DNA of 11,009 nucleotides, taken from Opitutus sp. GAS368. GTDB lineage: Bacteria; Verrucomicrobiota; Verrucomicrobiae; Opitutales; UBA953. The notes under the pieces are model-generated. The model ran no database searches and was not told the origin of the DNA. It was given only the letters and a program-made list of their open reading frames with translations. Of this stretch, positions 1-6,777 are shown piece after piece (the stretch's first letter is position 1; the number at the start of each line of letters is the position of its first letter). The stretch lies in contig CALQQQ010000020.1 in the NCBI GenBank assembly GCA_943332745.1, positions 1 through 11,009 on the forward strand. Reading direction: 5' to 3'. The translations under genes and the position numbers were made by a program.

Positions 1-163
1 CCGTAAGGCCGCTCATGCCGCCGACACCCTGATCACCCTGCTCGCTTTAGCCCGCGACGCCGCGACCCGTACCCGCATGGGTCAAGCCGGCCAAGAATGG
101 CACGCGTCCAATCGCGGGGCCTCGCACCGGACCGCTCAAGCCATCATGGCTCAGCTGCGGTAG
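1..163 (+). CDS. waaA: 3-deoxy-D-manno-octulosonic acid (Kdo) transferase, C-terminal end only
   Basis: Only the last 53 complete codons are inside the window: reading frame starts at base 2, stop TAG at 161-163, 5' end beyond the left edge. The peptide shows the pattern that closes Kdo transferases (glycosyltransferase family 30): a helix with a leucine run (TLITLLALARDAA), then R-x-R-M-G-x-A-G, then an N-R-G-A-x-x-R-T segment and a final short helix. The enzyme transfers Kdo from CMP-Kdo to lipid A precursor at the inner face of the cytoplasmic membrane, which fits the LPS-export genes elsewhere in the window. The coding end overlaps the 3' end of convergent trpD by 13 bp. With so little sequence, another GT-B glycosyltransferase with a similar tail (a Glycosyltransferase 1 or LpxB-like protein) cannot be fully excluded. 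Confidence 0.65.
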   Translation, partial: RKAAHAADTLITLLALARDAATRTRMGQAGQEWHASNRGASHRTAQAIMAQLR

Positions 164-1188
164 GCGTCGCGCAGCTTAATGGCCTCGTCGCGTAAAGCGC
201 CACCGAGGATAATCTGCCGCGCCAAGGCTGCCCCCGCCGCGGGATTCTGGACGACGTTAGCGACCCACAGAGCCGTCCCCGCACTGAGGCACAGGGTGTC
301 CAAGAGGCCGTCGGAAACTCCGCCCACCAAGAGGTCGGAGAACATCACGAAGTTCTCTTCCGGGCTACCGCCCCGCAGGTCGGCGATCGTGCATTGCGTG
401 AACCCAAAATCACCGGGCAACCACGTGGCGTCAATGTGGGCCAATTCCCCGCAACCACGCACGCGCACCGGACCAGCCGTCGTGACTTCATCCATGCCAC
501 CGCCTGCGGCGGTGTGCGTGACGAGGCCACGCTTGACGCCCAGCTCCTGCAAGGCAGCGGCCAAAGGCTCAACCCAGCGGACGTCATAGACACCGACTAA
601 CATATACGCTGGTTGGGCGGGATTGATGAGCGGACCCAGCACATTGAAAATCGTCTTGGTCCCGCTTTCCGCAATTTTCTTACGGACGCCCAGGATGGCC
701 TTGAAGGCCGGATGAAAAGCGGGAGCGTAAAGGTAACAGAAATTCGCTTCGTGCAGTGCCTTGCGCAGTTGGTCAGCGTCTGCTTCCAGCACGACGCCCA
801 AGGCGGCGAGAAAATCAGCGCTCCCGGACTTCGAGGTGATTGAACGATTGCCGTGCTTGATGACCGGTACGCCCGCGGCGGCCACGATGAGTGCGCTCGC
901 CGAAGAAATATTAAAACTGCCCGAGCGGTCGCCACCGGTACCGACAATATCAATCGCCCGGGCGGGTACATCGCCGAAGTCAATCTGCCGAGCCAAGCCA
1001 CGGTAGACCTGAGCAAACGCCGTGACCTCGGTCGCAGTCTCACCCCGCGTGGCCAAAGCCAGCAGGAAGGCGTCTTTGGCGGCATCGGGGACATCCGCTG
1101 CGACCATCGCGGCCGCCGCCGTAGCCGCCTCGGCGGGCGCCAAGGAACGTCCGGCCACGAGGGCTTGGGTGAGGTTAGGCAGGTCCAT
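151..1188 (-). CDS. trpD: Anthranilate phosphoribosyltransferase
   Basis: Second step of tryptophan biosynthesis: joins anthranilate and PRPP to give phosphoribosyl-anthranilate, in the cytoplasm. Numbered from the ATG at 1188 (345 aa, normal for the family): helical N-terminal domain about 1-70, then the phosphoribosyltransferase core with GTGGD at 83-87, SFNISS at 91-96, KHGNR at 111-115, FNVLGPLINPA at 181-191 and the metal-binding GGMDE at 230-234. I prefer the ATG at 1188 over a GTG at 1203 because TrpD proteins usually begin with a sequence like MDLPNLTQALVAGRSL, and five extra residues (MANRA) add nothing. Neither start has a Shine-Dalgarno. It stands alone, not in a trp operon, and is divergent from the 215-residue orphan gene. 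Near the C-terminus the usual LNAGAAL-type motif reads LSAGTAL, a mild substitution. Feedback or trp-repressor sites are not visible, although a triple repeat lies just upstream. Confidence 0.95.
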   Translation of the reverse strand: MDLPNLTQALVAGRSLAPAEAATAAAAMVAADVPDAAKDAFLLALATRGETATEVTAFAQVYRGLARQIDFGDVPARAIDIVGTGGDRSGSFNISSASALIVAAAGVPVIKHGNRSITSKSGSADFLAALGVVLEADADQLRKALHEANFCYLYAPAFHPAFKAILGVRKKIAESGTKTIFNVLGPLINPAQPAYMLVGVYDVRWVEPLAAALQELGVKRGLVTHTAAGGGMDEVTTAGPVRVRGCGELAHIDATWLPGDFGFTQCTIADLRGGSPEENFVMFSDLLVGGVSDGLLDTLCLSAGTALWVANVVQNPAAGAALARQIILGGALRDEAIKLRDAYRS

Positions 1189-1280
1189 GGCACGATTAGC
1201 CACGGGACAAGGGGTCGGGACAAGGGGAATTTATCCGACAAGGGGTTTGCATCCCCTAGTTTCCTACCCATCGTAAACCC
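1189..1280. promoter_or_regulatory. Divergent intergenic region, presumed promoters for trpD and the 215-aa gene
   Basis: This 92-bp spacer is the only place where both divergent genes can be started nearby, so promoters are expected here by inference. I find no convincing -35/-10 pair in either direction; the best AT-rich spot is AATTTAT at 1228-1234. Besides the GACAAGGGG triplet there is a short inverted repeat, AGGGG (1241-1245) with CCCCT (1253-1257) around a 7-nt loop, that uses the third copy as its left arm. Confidence 0.35.
1206..1245. repeat. Three direct copies of GACAAGGGG in the divergent spacer
   Basis: Exact 9-mers GACAAGGGG occur at 1206-1214, 1219-1227 and 1237-1245 (CCCCTTGTC when read towards trpD). 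The first two share a longer GGGACAAGGGG core. Start-to-start spacings are 13 and 18 bp. They lie between the trpD start and the plus-strand gene at 1281. They could be a cluster of regulator binding sites or residue of local duplication; the sequence cannot decide. Confidence 0.6.
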
Positions 1281-1928
1281 ATGCACGACGGCGACCAGCC
1301 TCAGGGCGACTTCGACGGTTCCGGCAATGCCTCTTGGGGCGAAGCCGACTGGGCGGGCTACCTCCAACGCAACGACCTCGAAGTCGGTCGCTTCCTTTCG
1401 TATTACACCGAAGTCAAGGACCTGCCCGATCGGCTCGACATCAGTGCCCGCCGGATGGGCTGGGAGAACGCGGACTGGGCACCCGGCGACGGCCCGGAGG
1501 AAGTGAATGACGCCGACGATGAAAACCTGGACCTCCCCTACTGCATCCACCAACACCCCGTGTACGTGGTGTCCCGCGCCCTCTGCCTCCAACTCACGCA
1601 TTCGTTCCACCGCCTCTGCGTCGTCGCCGGACCGCAGATTACCGCCGTCGACTCCGCCAACATCATGCTCTCCTTCTGGGATGCGCAGCATCAAATGGTC
1701 ATGGCGATCAACGCCACCGACACGGGCGACCTGCCCCTGGCCCTGGTGCACATGAAGCGCGCGTTAGCCGCCATCAACTACTCGATCGGCCTTACCGCAA
1801 GCATCCCCAGCGGGGCGCGCCTCTCGGCTGCGGAAGCCGCCCAGGACATCGAATCGACGCTATTCGACCTCCGCGAAATCTGCCTCCGGGTAATGGCTGA
1901 CTGTCGCTGGGACGGTAAGAAGAAGTAA
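1281..1928 (+). CDS. Unrecognised conserved-looking hypothetical protein, 215 aa
   Basis: I do not recognise a family. The frame is open from ATG 1281 to TAA 1926-1928 and codon use resembles its neighbours. The product has no signal peptide or membrane segment, so it is probably cytoplasmic. Residues 1-88 are acidic and tryptophan-rich (WGEADWAGYLQR around 19-30; GWENADWAPGDG around 60-71; a D/E-rich run at 73-84). Residues 90-215 look like a helical bundle: HPVYVVSRALCLQLTHSFHRL, then a long amphipathic stretch around 125-145, a helix at 153-170, and a final helix at 183-208 ending in a basic KKK. Cysteines are scattered (88, 102, 113, 201, 208) without a metal-site spacing. There is no Shine-Dalgarno before the start. 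It is divergent from trpD and convergent with hprK, so it is probably transcribed alone. It might be a lineage-restricted protein; function unknown. Confidence 0.75.
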   Translation: MHDGDQPQGDFDGSGNASWGEADWAGYLQRNDLEVGRFLSYYTEVKDLPDRLDISARRMGWENADWAPGDGPEEVNDADDENLDLPYCIHQHPVYVVSRALCLQLTHSFHRLCVVAGPQITAVDSANIMLSFWDAQHQMVMAINATDTGDLPLALVHMKRALAAINYSIGLTASIPSGARLSAAEAAQDIESTLFDLREICLRVMADCRWDGKKK

Positions 1929-1950
1929 GGCCTCAGGCCTCGCTCTTCTT
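1920..1950. terminator. Candidate bidirectional terminator hairpin between convergent genes
   Basis: AAGAAG at 1920-1925 pairs with CTTCTT at 1945-1950, and inside this AGGCC at 1928-1932 pairs with GGCCT at 1936-1940 around a TCA loop, with a small internal loop (TA versus CGCT). The structure contains the TAA of the plus-strand gene (1926-1928) and the complement of the hprK TGA (1933-1935). The outer A/T-rich arm gives a few U residues in each direction but not a long U tract, so terminator strength is uncertain. Confidence 0.4.
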
Positions 1951-2907
1951 ATCCTTCGCCATGAACTCGATGAGACGGTCGCTGAACTCCTTCGCGGAAT
2001 CGTGACCCATAACCCGTAACGCCTGCACCATCGCGGCGACTTCGACCAAACGGGCCATGTCACGCCCCGGCCGGACCGGGATGGTCATGTGCGGCACCTT
2101 GCGGCCGAGGATCTCAAAGGTCTCCACCTCGAGGCCGGATCGTTCCTCATCCATACCCGGCTGCCAAAGCACGAAGGTGACCACGAGGTCGACGCGTTTC
2201 TCACGGCGGACGGAACGAATGCCAAAGATCGAGGCGACGTTGATGATGCCGATGCCACGGCACTCCATGTAGCCACGGTTTAGCTCCTTGGAAGTACCCT
2301 GGAGCTCGCGGTCGCCAATAAGCGTCACAATCACGAAGTCGTCAGCGACGAGGGAATGGCCACGTTCAATAAGCGCGAGAGCGCACTCGCTCTTGCCGAC
2401 GCCGGAGGCGCCGCGAAGCAGAACCCCGACGCCTTTGATATCGACCAGGGTGGCGTGCAGATTCGTGCGCGGAGCGAACTTCTCCTCCAGCAGCACCGTG
2501 GCCTCGGCCGAGAAATCCTTAGACTTGAGCTGGGTGCGGATCAGCGGGACCCGGTGGCGGTCCGCGATGCGCAGCAGCAGGTCATCGACGGGCAAGCCGC
2601 GCGAGACGACGACGGCGGGAATCTTTTTAAAGAAAACGTCGTTGAGCAACTTCTCCCTCAGCGGCGCCGTCTGGTCGGAAAGGTAGGCCATCTCGCCCGC
2701 GCCGAATAACTGGAGTCGCTTATTGGCAAACTCCTTGAAGTAGCCCGTCACAGCCAATGCCGGGCGATTGAGCGACTTCTCGGAGATCATGTTGTCGAGG
2801 CCCTGCTCGCCGGCGAGCAACTCCATCTGGAGCATGTCCTTGAAGGATTCGAAGAACTCACGGACGGAGACGGATTCCGGGCGAGTATCAGGAGCGGGGT
2901 CGGACAT
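1933..2907 (-). CDS. hprK: HPr kinase/phosphorylase
   Basis: Bifunctional enzyme that phosphorylates and dephosphorylates the regulatory serine of HPr-type phosphocarriers. The start is the ATG at 2907 (324 aa): the frame runs open further upstream into lptB, but homology begins only near [19 protein letters not shown]. An N-terminal domain (about 11-145) is present, so this is the full-length form, not the short alpha-proteobacterial one. The catalytic domain carries H151, Walker A GASGVGKS at 166-173, VADD at 187-190, the family signature [15 protein letters not shown] at 215-229, and IPVRPGRD at 276-283, where most family members have PGRN. It begins 4 bp after lptB and ends the minus-strand block. 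No HPr, EI or EIIA gene is in the window, so its partner is unknown. In proteobacteria hprK or its neighbours often follow the lpt genes, which supports the call. Confidence 0.95.
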   Translation of the reverse strand: MSDPAPDTRPESVSVREFFESFKDMLQMELLAGEQGLDNMISEKSLNRPALAVTGYFKEFANKRLQLFGAGEMAYLSDQTAPLREKLLNDVFFKKIPAVVVSRGLPVDDLLLRIADRHRVPLIRTQLKSKDFSAEATVLLEEKFAPRTNLHATLVDIKGVGVLLRGASGVGKSECALALIERGHSLVADDFVIVTLIGDRELQGTSKELNRGYMECRGIGIINVASIFGIRSVRREKRVDLVVTFVLWQPGMDEERSGLEVETFEILGRKVPHMTIPVRPGRDMARLVEVAAMVQALRVMGHDSAKEFSDRLIEFMAKDKKSEA

Positions 2908-2911
2908 GGCG

Positions 2912-3652
2912 TCAGAGTTTAAAACTTTCGCCAAGGTAATGGCGACGGCTCTCAGGATTATTGACGATCTCCGAGGGAGTGCCAGACACAAGCACGCGCC
3001 CCTGGTGGATCAGATAGGCCCGGTCCACGATGGAGAGGGTTTCCCGCACGTTATGGTCGGTGATCAGGATGCCGATTCCACGGTCCTTGAGCTTGCGGAT
3101 GATCGACTGGACCTCGGCGACCGAGATCGGGTCCACCCCACTGAACGGCTCATCCATCAGCAGGAAGCGGGGGTTGGTCGCCAATGCACGGGCGATCTCG
3201 AGGCGGCGGCGCTCGCCGCCCGAAAGCGTAAACGCAGGCTGGCGCGCGAGTTTCTCTAATCCGAGCTCCGTCAGCTGCTGCGCCGTACGGTCACGGCGCT
3301 CGCGTTCGTTGAGGTCGAGCGTCTCGACCACGGCCATGACATTCTCCCAGACTGTCAGCTTGCGGAAGACCGAAGCCTCTTGCGGCAAATATCCGACGCC
3401 GTTCCGAGCCCGCTGCCACATCGGCATCGCGGTCACGTTACGTCCGTCAAGGAAGACTCTTCCATGCGTGGCAGGAATCAGGCCCACGACCATGTAGAAC
3501 GTCGTCGTCTTGCCAGCACCATTGGGGCCGAGCAGACCGACGATTTCGCCCGCCTGCAGGATTAGGCTGACATCTTGGACGGCGACCTTGGCGTCGTAAT
3601 GCTTGGCCAAGGCCTGTGCTCGGATGAAGCCCTTCTCACTCGTTGCGGCCAT
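2912..3652 (-). CDS. lptB: LPS export ABC transporter ATP-binding protein LptB
   Basis: ATPase that powers extraction of lipopolysaccharide from the inner membrane together with LptF and LptG (not in this window). The 246-aa length is typical. Visible motifs: Walker A GPNGAGKT at 42-49, Q-loop Q91 in [16 protein letters not shown] signature [15 protein letters not shown] from 143, Walker B FLLMDEP at 163-169 with catalytic E168, D-loop SGVDP at 171-175 and switch histidine H200 in TDHNVRETL. The tail with [15 protein letters not shown] and a closing HYLGESFKL is characteristic of LptB and separates it from amino-acid (LivF-type) ATPases of the same superfamily. It sits 18 bp after the LptC/LptA-like gene and 4 bp before hprK, so all three are probably co-transcribed. 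Confidence 0.95.
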   Translation of the reverse strand: MAATSEKGFIRAQALAKHYDAKVAVQDVSLILQAGEIVGLLGPNGAGKTTTFYMVVGLIPATHGRVFLDGRNVTAMPMWQRARNGVGYLPQEASVFRKLTVWENVMAVVETLDLNERERRDRTAQQLTELGLEKLARQPAFTLSGGERRRLEIARALATNPRFLLMDEPFSGVDPISVAEVQSIIRKLKDRGIGILITDHNVRETLSIVDRAYLIHQGRVLVSGTPSEIVNNPESRRHYLGESFKL

Positions 3653-3670
3653 GCGGGTAGGAGGAAGCGG

Positions 3671-5743
3671 TCAGCGTCCGTTGTCGAGGTTTTTGACCTC
3701 CGGCAAGGTGAAGTCGCGACCAAGGAAGATCTTCGGGCGCACCACTTGTCCGGGATTAGCCTCGTCCGGCGCGGCATCCATCCGCCACGCCCGCGTCTTC
3801 ATGTCGTAAGTGACCTCCTTCGCCGGGACACCTTCATTGCCGAGCCGATCCACGATACGCGCGTCGCCCAACAGCCGGGCCGTCCCCTTCTCCGGCTGCA
3901 TCTCGAGCGTACGGCCGCGGGCCGTCGTGCCGGCGGCAATGACGTTCACATTGCCGCGGCCGACCACCTGGCGGGCGACCAAGTGCCCCTCCTTATCCGG
4001 CGAAGCCATGCCCTCGAGAAGGTCGCACGTCGCATCGGTACCGTCCGAGTCCATCGCGACACCGCCGCGAAGGAAGAACTTGGTGAGCGCCGGGGTCGTT
4101 AACACCTCATGCGCATCAGCGACGAATTCCACCTTCTTACCGCCGGCGGAGGTCATGAAAAGATGCGGCCGCGTCAGCCCAGAGCCGCCGGATAAAGTCA
4201 GCAGACGAGGACGTCCCGCCAAGGCGTTCCTGACGAGGACCTCCTCGATCTGGACGGCGGGCGCGAGGTCGATGCGCTCGGCGGCGCAACGCAAGCCGGG
4301 CTGCACATAGCGGACGTGACCGGAAAGGATCGCCTTGTTGAGTTCATATTCGTCCTGCTTCTTAACCTTTGGCGTCGCGAACGCGACCATCTGGTCGGAC
4401 TCCGACGAGACGGCGCCAGCGACATACCGGACGGCGCCTAACATCTCCACCTGCATGGCGCCATCTTCGGTGACGACGACGATCTGATTGGCTTCGGCCA
4501 AACCTGGGGCAACGCCTGCCTCGCCGGAGGGTAGACGAATAGCGGCGCGGATACCCGGGCCCGAACGGACCTCGATCCGATCCTTCAGGGCATCGGATCG
4601 GATGGAAAACCCAGCCGCCTCCAGCCCACGCGCCTCGCGCATCCGCGGTAGCTCTTCGAGGTCCAACGTGCGCTTGACCCGATCCCAGCGCGCCTTGCCG
4701 GACTCGAAGATCACCCCCTCCAGCTTGCCTTTCACGCCACCTTCGGCGACCAGCATGCTGGCTCCGCTGCGCCCTTCGGTGGCGACCAGACGGCGGGCCG
4801 TCAGGTTCGATTGCGCGCTGACATAAGAAGCGTTGTCCTTAACTTCCACCTGCGACTCACCCGTGATCGCATCGCGGCGGATCGAGATTAATTCGCCGAC
4901 TAAGTCAGCGGGTTCTTGCGATTTCCGACGCAGACGCAACTTCACCTGCTGGCCGTCGCCTGCGAAGAGCTGCGTCAGGCCAAGCTTTGGCTGATGGCGC
5001 AGCCGCTGGGCCGAGCCCATGGCCTCGGGCTCCTCGAGCTCGACATGCCCGATGAGTTCGGCGGAATCATCCTTCGGATCAAAGGTCGCGCTATCGCCGC
5101 GCAAGGTCTGCTTATCGAGGACGCGGACGACGCGTCCGGAAGCGATGATCGAACGACACTCCGCCTCGCCGCCTGGACCGTCGGTGACCAGACACTCCAG
5201 CCTTTCGCACGTGGTCCGCTCGCCGAAACGCTCGGCAACCACTCCGCCTTGAAAAACCATCAGGGTGCCACCGGCGACGGGCGATGCGTCCATGCGCGGA
5301 GCACGAAGGCGAAGGCGACGCGACAATGGCTTAGCAAGGTCGAGTTCCGCGACGACGTCGGCCAAGATGGCGAAGCTATCGCCCTTGGGCGTCGACCGCC
5401 AACTCCAGCCGCGGCCAGTGAGATTGAAGGCGGGGGAGGAGGACCGGACCAAGCCAGGGCCTTGGGCGGCACGCCGCTCGGGTACCATCGTGCCGTTGGG
5501 ACTCGTGAAGACCGCCCACGGCTTACCGGCGCGAAAAGAACGTACCTGAATCGCCTCCATGTCCCAGACCCCGGCCTCGGCGGTCGGGCGCATGAATTTG
5601 GCCGTGGCCTCCCAGATCTTTTCAGCCTTCTCGTCCTCGGAAAATCCGGAGAAGGAACCGCCAGCGACCTGCTGAAAGGTGATATCCTTCTGCTGCGCCA
5701 TGGCTCCCACGGCCAGGAAGAGGCAGAGATGGAAGGCTCGCAT
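3671..5743 (-). CDS. Large secreted LptC/LptA (OstA)-like lipopolysaccharide transport protein
   Basis: 690-aa exported protein, probably the periplasmic bridge that carries LPS from the inner-membrane LptB complex to the outer membrane. Residues 1-16 form a signal peptide (Arg2, hydrophobic core LCLFLAVGA, likely cut after AMA at 14-16 before QQ). Residues about 59-95 (VWDMEAIQVRSF...TSPNGTMVPER) resemble LptC. OstA/LptA-like beta-strand segments follow: about 160-235 (FQGGVVAERFG, then GDSATFDPKDDSAELIGHVEL), about 473-493 (LSGHVRYVQPGLRCAAERIDL region), about 556-579 (FFLRGGVAMDSDGTDATC) and about 593-632 (VVGRGNVNVIAAG, then EMQPEKGTARLLGDARI). The region about 240-460 is less clear but keeps the G-V and A-x-x-L strand pattern. 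E. coli LptA is about 185 aa and LptC about 190, so this is far larger. It lies 18 bp upstream of lptB, strong support for an Lpt role. Assignment of LptC versus LptA to each part is by eye. Confidence 0.8.
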   Translation of the reverse strand: MRAFHLCLFLAVGAMAQQKDITFQQVAGGSFSGFSEDEKAEKIWEATAKFMRPTAEAGVWDMEAIQVRSFRAGKPWAVFTSPNGTMVPERRAAQGPGLVRSSSPAFNLTGRGWSWRSTPKGDSFAILADVVAELDLAKPLSRRLRLRAPRMDASPVAGGTLMVFQGGVVAERFGERTTCERLECLVTDGPGGEAECRSIIASGRVVRVLDKQTLRGDSATFDPKDDSAELIGHVELEEPEAMGSAQRLRHQPKLGLTQLFAGDGQQVKLRLRRKSQEPADLVGELISIRRDAITGESQVEVKDNASYVSAQSNLTARRLVATEGRSGASMLVAEGGVKGKLEGVIFESGKARWDRVKRTLDLEELPRMREARGLEAAGFSIRSDALKDRIEVRSGPGIRAAIRLPSGEAGVAPGLAEANQIVVVTEDGAMQVEMLGAVRYVAGAVSSESDQMVAFATPKVKKQDEYELNKAILSGHVRYVQPGLRCAAERIDLAPAVQIEEVLVRNALAGRPRLLTLSGGSGLTRPHLFMTSAGGKKVEFVADAHEVLTTPALTKFFLRGGVAMDSDGTDATCDLLEGMASPDKEGHLVARQVVGRGNVNVIAAGTTARGRTLEMQPEKGTARLLGDARIVDRLGNEGVPAKEVTYDMKTRAWRMDAAPDEANPGQVVRPKIFLGRDFTLPEVKNLDNGR

Positions 5744-5780
5744 GGCCTTATGACATCCAGCGGCGAGGGCTAATCAAGCG

Positions 5781-5786
5781 ATTATA
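5781..5786 (-). promoter_or_regulatory. Possible internal -10 element (TATAAT) ahead of the lptCA-like/lptB/hprK genes
   Basis: On the minus strand a perfect TATAAT overlaps the fmt stop codon (GTA TAA T), 37 nt upstream of the ATG at 5743. That spacing would suit a promoter with a leader of about 30 nt. No good -35 is seen at 16-18 bp, and about one such hexamer is expected by chance in a window of this size and GC content, so the call is weak. Confidence 0.25.
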
Positions 5787-6774
5787 CCTTGGGTGCCCGC
5801 GGAAACGGTCGATCGGACACGAAGTCGGGCATTTCGGCGGAAGCGAGGACCTCGCCAACTACGAGCGGATATCCCGCCAGGAATTCGCCAGCCGGAAGCA
5901 TCTTGCCGCCCGGACGTTGCAGCTGCGTGACGACTAGGACACATTGTCCACACGCAATCCGCACACCAAGGCGATCGGCCGCGACGATGGTGCCGGGCGT
6001 CACGGAGACCTCCGACGCCTCGACCGACGCCGAGCCGACCTTGATGAGCGCCGAACGATGCTCGAAGGTGGAGCCTGGCCAGCCTTCGACCGCCAGGATA
6101 CGTCGGCTGAGGACGACTGCAGGCTGATGGAAATCCAAAGGGGCATCGGCACGGGCAAGTCGGCGTGCGTAGGTTACTTTGGTTTCATCCTGCGGAACGG
6201 CGACGGAAGCCGCGGCGAGCACGGCCGGCAATGCGGCCGTGGCGAGTTCGCCGGCGATGACACCGAGGCGGGTGCGGAGCGCCGCCCTGCCCTCGCCGGG
6301 CTGAATCGTGACCCGTACCGCGGCATGGATGGGGCCGGCGTCGAGTTTGCGCACGACCTGCTGCATCGAGATGCCCGTCTCGACCAGCCCGAGGGCCAAC
6401 GCACCTTCGACGGGCGTGGCGCCGCGCAATTCCGGCAACAACGAGCCATGGAAATTAACAAAACCTAGACGAGGCGCGGCGAGAAAATCCTCCTTCAGCA
6501 ACTGACCGTAAGCCATCACCACGCCGAGGTCCGCATGTAACGAGACGAGCTGAGCCGCATCGGCGGCCTCGAGCTTCTCCGGCTGCAGAAGATTCAGTCC
6601 TTCGGAGCGCGCCCACGCGGCGACCGGGTTTGGGCGAACCTCCTGGCCACGCCCGGCAGGACGATCCGGCTGCGAATACACGGCCACCACCTCGACGTCA
6701 GGCAAGGCACGGGCCGCGGCGAACGCCGGGAGCGCGATCTCATCCGAGCCGAGCAGGACCAGTCTCCGCGGCAT
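5782..6774 (-). CDS. fmt: Methionyl-tRNA formyltransferase
   Basis: Formylates the amino group of Met on initiator tRNA using 10-formyl-tetrahydrofolate, preparing it for bacterial translation start. 330 aa, close to the usual 310-320. The N-terminal Rossmann-type catalytic domain (about 1-190) shows YSQPDRPAGRGQ at 33-44, the catalytic N-x-H in NFHGSLLP (N107, H109), the substrate loop SLLPELRGATPV at 111-122 (commonly SLLPRWRGAAPI) and catalytic D145 in KLDAGP. The C-terminal OB-fold domain (about 205-310) ends with the GGKML/FLAGYPL region. It starts 3 bp after der, so the two are almost certainly co-transcribed. The usual partner def (peptide deformylase) is not adjacent. The replacement of RWRG by ELRG in the substrate loop is a modest departure from the E. 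coli protein. Confidence 0.95.
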   Translation of the reverse strand: MPRRLVLLGSDEIALPAFAAARALPDVEVVAVYSQPDRPAGRGQEVRPNPVAAWARSEGLNLLQPEKLEAADAAQLVSLHADLGVVMAYGQLLKEDFLAAPRLGFVNFHGSLLPELRGATPVEGALALGLVETGISMQQVVRKLDAGPIHAAVRVTIQPGEGRAALRTRLGVIAGELATAALPAVLAAASVAVPQDETKVTYARRLARADAPLDFHQPAVVLSRRILAVEGWPGSTFEHRSALIKVGSASVEASEVSVTPGTIVAADRLGVRIACGQCVLVVTQLQRPGGKMLPAGEFLAGYPLVVGEVLASAEMPDFVSDRPFPRAPKV

Positions 6775-6777
6775 GCT

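Noticed and set aside
1189..1203. GTG start of trpD at 1203
   Set aside because: It adds only MANRA, has no ribosome-binding sequence, and the ATG at 1188 matches the usual TrpD N-terminus.
853..1506. A 217-codon plus-strand frame antisense to trpD and overlapping the orphan gene
   Set aside because: It crosses the intergenic repeats and reads the orphan gene out of frame; no motif.
597..1751. A 384-codon minus-strand frame across the trpD 5' half, spacer and orphan gene
   Set aside because: It overlaps trpD in another frame and runs antisense to the 1281 gene; composition shifts abruptly to Arg/Pro/Ser-rich shadow sequence.
2908..2991. Upstream extension of hprK by 28 codons
   Set aside because: It lies inside the lptB coding end and has no HprK homology; the ATG at 2907 gives the family's usual start and length.
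4916..5773. A 285-codon plus-strand frame opposite the LptC/LptA-like gene
   Set aside because: Antisense to a gene with signal peptide and family support; no domain, GC-driven shadow.
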